Assembly (NCBI GenBank): GCA_020402745.1
Contig: JADBYZ010000026.1
Coordinates: 62,001-126,000 of the forward strand
Source: Phenylobacterium sp.
GTDB taxonomy: Bacteria > Pseudomonadota > Alphaproteobacteria > Caulobacterales > Caulobacteraceae
Direction: 5' to 3'
Length of the DNA stretch: 64,000 nucleotides
The translations under genes were made by a program, and so were the position numbers. Below, one piece after another: positions 60,361-64,000 of the stretch (within the stretch, counting starts at the first letter, position 1; each line of letters begins with the position of its first letter). Under the pieces are notes generated by a model. It did no database searches. It was not told where the DNA came from and saw only the letters and a program-made list of their open reading frames with translations.

Positions 60361-60827
60361 CTACGTCAAACCCTGTAAACTCTCCCGGATAAAGGCGATC
60401 CGGGCATTGAGGCTCTCGGCGTGATCCCGGGTCGGCGCGACCGGGACGGGATAGCTCTCGGAGAGGTCCCGCCCCGCCAACACCGCGTCCGCCCAGTCCT
60501 GCGCGATGGCGCAGTAGAGCGCCAGGGCCCTGGCCGGCGTCGGGGCGTCATCGGTCTCGAAATGCATTGACGGCAGGTCGCCGACAACGACCCAGCGTTC
60601 GGCGTCCTCAGGCCGACCGCCCGGCGCAAACCGCATCAGGAAGAGGCCGAGGATCGGCGCCACGGCGAAGGCCAGCACGAGTTCCGCCACCGGCGGATCC
60701 CAACGCCCCCCCTGACAAAGCGCCAGGCTTCGTCCGTCAGCGCCGTCAGGCGACGACGCTCCTCCTCGCCTTCATAGTCGAGGTCCTTCCCCACCGGGAA
60801 GGCCGAGGTGTCGATAGGTGCGCGCAT
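60361..60827 (-). pseudogene. frameshifted hypothetical gene (7-base homopolymer)
   Basis: Two overlapping frames make one protein of about 154 residues. The first part is 60636-60827 (MRAPIDTSAFPVGKDLDYEG..), ending in DEAWRFVRGG. The second continues RWDPPVAELVLAFAVAP to the stop at 60361 (DHAESLNARIAFIRESLQGL). The break coincides with a run of seven C on the + strand (60706-60712); one extra base would restore the frame exactly. It may be a real pseudogene, phase variation or a sequencing error. I do not recognise the family. Confidence 0.65.
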
Positions 60828-60951
60828 GGGGATCGGCCCGGTTCAAGACGGGCTCATATGATGATGGGATCAACCGGTTTCCAACGGGGATTGAACGCCT
60901 TCCCCAGCTGTTCGAGCCGTTTCTGGCGGTCCGCCTCGCCCGGCGAGCATC

Positions 60952-60988
60952 GTCAAGCATCGTTTGACATGTAAAACATGGTTTGACA
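60952..60988. promoter_or_regulatory. operator/promoter region of higBA
   Basis: It holds GTCAA-N7-TTGAC (60952-60968), CATG-TAAAA-CATG (60968-60980) and a direct repeat of GTTTGACA (60962-60969, 60981-60988), immediately upstream of higB. The overlapping symmetry fits autoregulation by HigA. Confidence 0.5.
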
Positions 60989-60997
60989 CAAAGGAGC

Positions 60998-61282
60998 ATG
61001 GATATCGAGAGCATCACCCACAAGGGTCTGCGACTGTTCTTCGAGACCGGAAACGCAAAGGATCTGGTGGGAGACGCCAATCGGATCCGCAAGATGCTGG
61101 CGTACATCGATGCCGTCGGCAGTTTTGACGAACTGGCCGCGCCGCCGAATTACGGGCTGCACCAACTGGTGGGCGACAGGGCGGGGCGCTGGGCGATGAC
61201 CATGACGAAGAACTGGCGCCTGACCTTCATCAGGATCGATGGAACGACAATCGCCGACCTGGACCTGGAGGATTATCACTGA
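60998..61282 (+). CDS. higB: HigB-type mRNA interferase toxin
   Basis: RelE-superfamily toxin of 94 residues cutting mRNA on the ribosome. The N-terminal ITHKGLRLFFETG and the following RIRKMLAYIDAVGSFDELAAPP match HigB; the C-terminal WRLTFIRIDGTTIADLDLEDYH has the basic and aromatic residues near the active site. The start is ATG 60998; AAGGAG sits only one base before it, so the TTG at 60983 could also be used. The antitoxin follows with a one-base TGATG overlap; toxin-first order is typical of hig loci. Confidence 0.9.
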   Translation: MDIESITHKGLRLFFETGNAKDLVGDANRIRKMLAYIDAVGSFDELAAPPNYGLHQLVGDRAGRWAMTMTKNWRLTFIRIDGTTIADLDLEDYH

Positions 61283-61584
61283 TGGCCATGACCCTGCATC
61301 CCTCGCTCGCGGTTCACCCTGGTGACTGGTTGAAGAGCGAGATCGTCCAGCCGCACGGCGTGAGCATCAACCGCCTGGCCGCCTCCTTCCACGTGACCCG
61401 CCAGACCCTCTCCAACCTCTTCAATGGCCACACCGCGCTTTCCGCAGACATGGCGATCCGGTTCGAGAAGGCGTTTGGCGTCAGGGCCGATACGTTGATG
61501 CGCATGCAGACCGCCTATGACATGGCTCAGGCTAGGGCCCGGGCCGACGACATCGTCGTCGATGATGTCTTCGTCGCCGGCTGA
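61282..61584 (+). CDS. higA: HigA antitoxin, XRE family
   Basis: Protein of 100 residues with an N-terminal helix-turn-helix: LAVHPGDWLKSEI opens the domain, then SINRLAASFHVTRQTLSNLFNGHTALS with the recognition helix, and MAIRFEKAFGVRADTLMRMQ. This matches the HigA/VapI family. The C-terminal tail is acidic. It neutralises the upstream toxin and represses the operon; symmetric sequences lie upstream of higB. Confidence 0.93.
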   Translation: MAMTLHPSLAVHPGDWLKSEIVQPHGVSINRLAASFHVTRQTLSNLFNGHTALSADMAIRFEKAFGVRADTLMRMQTAYDMAQARARADDIVVDDVFVAG

Positions 61585-61740
61585 GACACCTGCGACGCGT
61601 CGCCCTCGGCGCCGGCTTGCGCCACGGCAATTGGGTTCGGACTTGAGCCGCCCCGAAGACGCGCCCCCTTCCAGGCCCAAACCCGGCCTCGAACCCTCCC
61701 TCTGGTCGCGTCTCCACAGCCGGTTCGGGAGCGGATTGTC

Positions 61741-61812
61741 GGGCCAGTTCCGCGACATGGCGGAAGCGTTTGGAAGTTTTGGGATGTCGGCAGGCCGGGT
61801 GGCGGTGGGAGA
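61741..61812 (+). repeat. dispersed intergenic repeat, copy 3
   Basis: TTCCGCGACATGGCGGAAGCG, then GGAAGTTTTGGGATGTCGG and the core variant GGCCGGGTGGCGGTGGGAGA. It lies between higA and mqsA, in the same orientation as the other copies. Confidence 0.65.
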
Positions 61813-61911
61813 GAACTTGCGGACGAACTCTCTCTCCGAAGGGAGTCTAAGATGGCGATGCGCATGCGAGAAATTGCGATCAGCAGTCGCTGAATATCAA
61901 TCTCAAGAGGT

Positions 61912-62334
61912 CTATGCCGCTTCCTTCTGGTGCACCCGCTGCTTCAGAACCGAGAGCCCGGACGGATCCCTGTCGAGCAGCAGCAGGGCGCTCGTCACCG
62001 CATGGCTGACAACAACGTCGCCGCTCTCGTATTTCTGGAAGGCATTGGGCCCGCCCCCGATCAGGCGGCCTGCATCCTTCTGGGTGAGATGGAGACGCTT
62101 TCGGATACGGCGTACCGCCTCGGGCTCAAGCAGGCCTTCGACCTGGGCCTTGAGCCGGTTCAAAGCCCGATCCGAAACCTTCATGTCGTCACCGGTATGA
62201 ATGCTCTCGTCGCTTGCATCACAATACCAGCCGGGCATGTCGAAGATGCCTTCGCGCCCCTTGTAAGTGATCGTCATCGGCCGGACGCCGCGGAACATCG
62301 GCTGGCCCGTTTCCGGGCAGGTGGGGTTAGTCAT
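61912..62334 (-). CDS. mqsA: MqsA-like antitoxin with incomplete zinc site
   Basis: Antitoxin of 140 residues. The C-terminal helix-turn-helix (RRIRKRLHLTQKDAGRLIGG, then NAFQKYESGDVVVS) is a clear MqsA match. The N-terminal zinc domain keeps only the first Cys of each pair: CPET (Cys6, Thr9 in place of Cys) and YCDAS (Cys38, Ser41 in place of Cys). It overlaps mqsR by 8 bases and should bind MqsR and repress the shared promoter. Confidence 0.9.
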   Translation of the reverse strand: MTNPTCPETGQPMFRGVRPMTITYKGREGIFDMPGWYCDASDESIHTGDDMKVSDRALNRLKAQVEGLLEPEAVRRIRKRLHLTQKDAGRLIGGGPNAFQKYESGDVVVSHAVTSALLLLDRDPSGLSVLKQRVHQKEAA

Positions 62335-62644
62335 TGCCCTTCTCCTTGAACGACAGAAGCAAAAACTCGGTCACGACGTCGGCCGTGAATTTGACGTACA
62401 AAGCTCCCTGCTCGGAGGGAACATGGTAGACATCCTGCCAGACCCGATGATCGGCAAAGGATGTCATGGACTTATAAAAATGGCGTCGCTCGATCGTCTG
62501 TAGGGTTGCGACGATCTCGCTTCGGCCAAAACCAAGCGAAGCCGCTCCTCTCAGAGCGGAACCTGTGACATTGAGTTTCTCGACCGTCGAGAAAACGGCT
62601 TTGACCGCGTCAATGTCATAGGTCGGCTTTCGCTTCTCGGTCAT
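62327..62644 (-). CDS. mqsR: MqsR-type mRNA interferase toxin
   Basis: Toxin of 105 residues with the MqsR opening KRKPTYDIDAVKAVFSTVEKL, central SLGFGRSEIVATLQTIERRHFYKSM and closing VYHVPSEQGALYVKFTADVVTEFLLLSFKEK, matching the RelE-like MqsR fold that cleaves mRNA at GC-containing sites. The start is ATG 62644, with AAGG upstream. It is first in the operon; mqsA overlaps by 8 bases. A 17-base perfect palindrome lies 11-27 bases before the start. Confidence 0.93.
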   Translation of the reverse strand: MTEKRKPTYDIDAVKAVFSTVEKLNVTGSALRGAASLGFGRSEIVATLQTIERRHFYKSMTSFADHRVWQDVYHVPSEQGALYVKFTADVVTEFLLLSFKEKGND

Positions 62645-62654
62645 TGACCTTGAT

Positions 62655-62671
62655 AACACCATTATGGTGTT
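62655..62671. promoter_or_regulatory. MqsA operator palindrome
   Basis: AACACCAT-T-ATGGTGTT, a perfect 8-1-8 palindrome, lies 11-27 bases upstream of mqsR. Enteric MqsA binds AACCT-N-AGGTT-type dyads at the equivalent position; this is the likely counterpart here. Confidence 0.65.
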
Positions 62672-62744
62672 TTTTCAAGATGACCGATCCGGTCAGATCG
62701 CATGACCCCGTCCAGAAGAAAGCGGGCTGGCCCCGCAGGGCGCG

Positions 62745-62804
62745 CCATTTGTCCGTTCGACGCAGGTTCAATGGGATGACAGCAGGCTGGGTGGCGGTGG
62801 GGGC
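62745..62804 (+). repeat. dispersed intergenic repeat, copy 4 (partial)
   Basis: Only the right part is well kept: AATGGGATGACAGCA followed by the core GGCTGGGTGGCGGTGGGGGC (62785-62804), identical to the core of copy 1. It abuts the 3' end of the GNAT toxin gene. Confidence 0.6.
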
Positions 62805-62809
62805 CGGTT

Positions 62810-63370
62810 CTAGGTTTCCAGATCCAGGAGCGCCCTTACGGTCGCCATGGGAAGGAACAGACGCAGGGGATTGGAGGGAAGGGTCTCGAACCCGTAACCC
62901 TTATAGAGTACGAGGCGTCGTTTGACCTTTTCGGGATCACCGCAATCCAGAACGTCCAACATCACCACGGCGACTCCGAGGGCTTCGCTGGCTTGGGCAA
63001 GGCGACGTAGGCAATCGACCAGAAGATCGCCGCCATAGCCCTTCCCCTGGAAGCCCTGGTCTACCCCTATCATTGAGATGTAGGCGGCGGGAATTCGACC
63101 GTGACCAGGGCGCTTCCGTGCATATTTGGGCGGAAGATCCTGATAGTCGACGCTGTGGGCCGCGGTGGCGTAAAAGCCAATCAAGCCGCCCTCGGCATCA
63201 GTCATCACCCAAATGCGCAGATTGTCAGCCTTGGACAGCTTGTTTGCCGTCTTCTTGAAGAAGTTGTCGACCTGGTCGATGCCGCAGAAAAAAGCCGCCC
63301 GATCGTGTTTGTCAGGATCGAACGGCTCAATGATGTTCAGCGCTTTGGCTTGGGCGTCGCCTGCGTTCAC
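62810..63370 (-). CDS. tacT: GNAT-family toxin, TacT-like
   Basis: N-acetyltransferase of 186 residues. TacT-type toxins acetylate the amino group of charged tRNAs and stop translation. IIEPFDPDKHDRAAFFCGID and the short-side-chain VDNFFKKTANK match the family start. The acetyl-CoA loop is GVDQGFQGKGYGGDLL and the late Tyr lies in LYKGYGFE. It is preceded by, and overlaps by 4 bases, a DUF1778-like antitoxin gene. This order and gene size are characteristic of TacAT loci. Confidence 0.9.
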   Translation of the reverse strand: MNAGDAQAKALNIIEPFDPDKHDRAAFFCGIDQVDNFFKKTANKLSKADNLRIWVMTDAEGGLIGFYATAAHSVDYQDLPPKYARKRPGHGRIPAAYISMIGVDQGFQGKGYGGDLLVDCLRRLAQASEALGVAVVMLDVLDCGDPEKVKRRLVLYKGYGFETLPSNPLRLFLPMATVRALLDLET

Positions 63371-63675
63371 CGACTGGAGACCGTCTCGCGGTGACGGGCA
63401 AAGGCCTTGCGAAGCTTGTCCTTTGGAGCCGGGGGGGCGTCCATGGCGGCGAAGAAAGCCTTGTGGTCCACCGGAGCCAGAGCCGTACGCTCGTGAGCTT
63501 CGATGGTGCTCAGGGCCGACGCATAGGCCGAGTTCATCGTGAAGACGGAGTCGTCCACACCGGCCAGGGCCGCGGCGCGTTGGATGGCCTGCTTGATGCG
63601 CGGCTTGGTCCGGAAGTTCATCCGCTCCGTGCTAAGCTCATCGAGCGCGCTGACTTGATCGTTGAAAGCGAGCAT
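63367..63675 (-). CDS. tacA: DUF1778-family antitoxin, TacA-like
   Basis: Antitoxin of 102 residues. A ribbon-helix-helix-like N-terminus (STERMNFRTKPRIKQAIQRAAALAG) is followed by a C-terminal segment (VDHKAFFAAMDAPPAPKDKLRKAFARH) that in the family wraps the GNAT toxin. AGGAGGT precedes ATG 63675. It overlaps tacT by 4 bases. A TGTACG-N9-CGTACA dyad 35-55 bases upstream is a probable autorepression site. Confidence 0.88.
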   Translation of the reverse strand: MLAFNDQVSALDELSTERMNFRTKPRIKQAIQRAAALAGVDDSVFTMNSAYASALSTIEAHERTALAPVDHKAFFAAMDAPPAPKDKLRKAFARHRETVSSR

Positions 63676-63709
63676 GGCTACCTCCTGCCCTTCTCGAACT
63701 TGATATTTA

Positions 63710-63730
63710 TGTACGTCCCATCGGCGTACA
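63710..63730. promoter_or_regulatory. probable TacA operator
   Basis: TGTACG-N9-CGTACA inverted repeat in an AT-richer stretch 35-55 bases upstream of tacA, in the expected promoter position. Ribbon-helix-helix antitoxins bind such dyads. Confidence 0.45.
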
Positions 63731-63743
63731 AATCAAGAAGGGA

Positions 63744-63960
63744 TTAACTCAACGCTGCGCGGCGGGCGGACGCCGAAATACCCGTTTTCGCCGGCGCCAC
63801 TGCGTCCGGATCGATCGGCCCGCCGTACCTGGCCTTCCACTTGTGGAAGGTCGACGAGCTGAGCCCGTGCTTCCTGCACAGGTCCGCCACCGCCACGCCG
63901 GTCTCCTGCTCGCGCAGGATCCCAATGATCTGCTCTTTCCGTGAACCTTGATCGCTTCAC
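63744..63960 (-). pseudogene. IS3-family transposase OrfA remnant, frameshifted
   Basis: It starts with VKRSRFTE (GTG 63960), then continues one frame over as EQIIGILREQETGVAVADLC and RKHGLSSSTFHKWKARYGG, the classical helix-turn-helix of IS3/IS911 OrfA. The frame change coincides with an extra A in GGAAAGAGC after the FTE codons. After ARYGG the family sequence is lost and a stop follows, so it is also truncated (about 68 codons against about 90). OrfB is not present to the left; this is an IS relic. Confidence 0.8.
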
Positions 63961-64000
63961 CCGTCCGTCACTTTTCTTGGGCGGATACTCGTTATTCCTG

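Noticed and set aside
1-64000. Search for CRISPR arrays, tRNA and rRNA genes
   Set aside because: No regularly spaced direct repeats, no tRNA-like cloverleaf with a TTCGAAT arm, and no rRNA sequence were noticed by eye.

Overview
The window is GC-rich, densely coded DNA from an alphaproteobacterium, most plausibly a member of Caulobacterales (Caulobacter/Phenylobacterium/Brevundimonas-like). Three observations support this: several TonB-dependent receptors, acyl-CoA and Baeyer-Villiger-type catabolic genes, and a perfect GTTC-N7-GTTC SOS box, the alphaproteobacterial LexA form. The placement is inferred from gene content and style; there is no rRNA or other marker gene here.

0-11 kb: the 3' part of a TonB-dependent receptor with a PepSY membrane protein (metal/siderophore uptake), a thioesterase and an alpha/beta hydrolase. 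A leftward run follows (2OG-Fe dioxygenase, BVMO-like flavoprotein, serine hydrolase, acyl-CoA ligase) that reads as a ketone/ester catabolic operon. 11-24 kb: a double-domain M16 zinc protease, the conserved arylesterase / YbbA / YbbP neighbourhood, an Ig-domain esterase lipoprotein, a four-gene cluster of unknown genes with immunity-protein character, an arsR-arsC-aqpS arsenic operon with a palindromic operator, and a TauD-like dioxygenase. 24-34.5 kb: an EmrA / NodT-type outer-membrane factor / EmrB efflux operon, an MFS transporter, an APH(6)-like kinase, a small membrane protein coupled to a desaturase-like enzyme, a split acyl-CoA dehydrogenase pair and a GFA-family protein.

34.5-49.5 kb: a beta-helix-like lipoprotein with its TonB receptor, then a compact type IV secretion operon, virB1-2-3-4-6-9-10-11, with no virB5, virB7, virB8 or virD4 in the window. 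Just beyond it lies a two-gene unit: a GHH/HNH-type nuclease toxin and an overlapping probable immunity gene, preceded by a perfect LexA box. This is the most interesting candidate system here: an SOS-inducible toxin-immunity pair that may be linked to the secretion operon.

49.5-64 kb is accessory in character. It holds a chimeric gene made by copying the 5' end of its neighbour, a 1600-residue DUF4011-type helicase with a Vsr-like nuclease domain (probable phage defence), a FecA-like receptor with a Fur-like site, four copies of a dispersed intergenic repeat, a frameshifted gene, three toxin-antitoxin modules (HigBA, MqsRA, TacAT-like) each with recognisable operator symmetry, and an IS3 orfA remnant at the right edge. 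I saw no tRNA, rRNA or CRISPR array.
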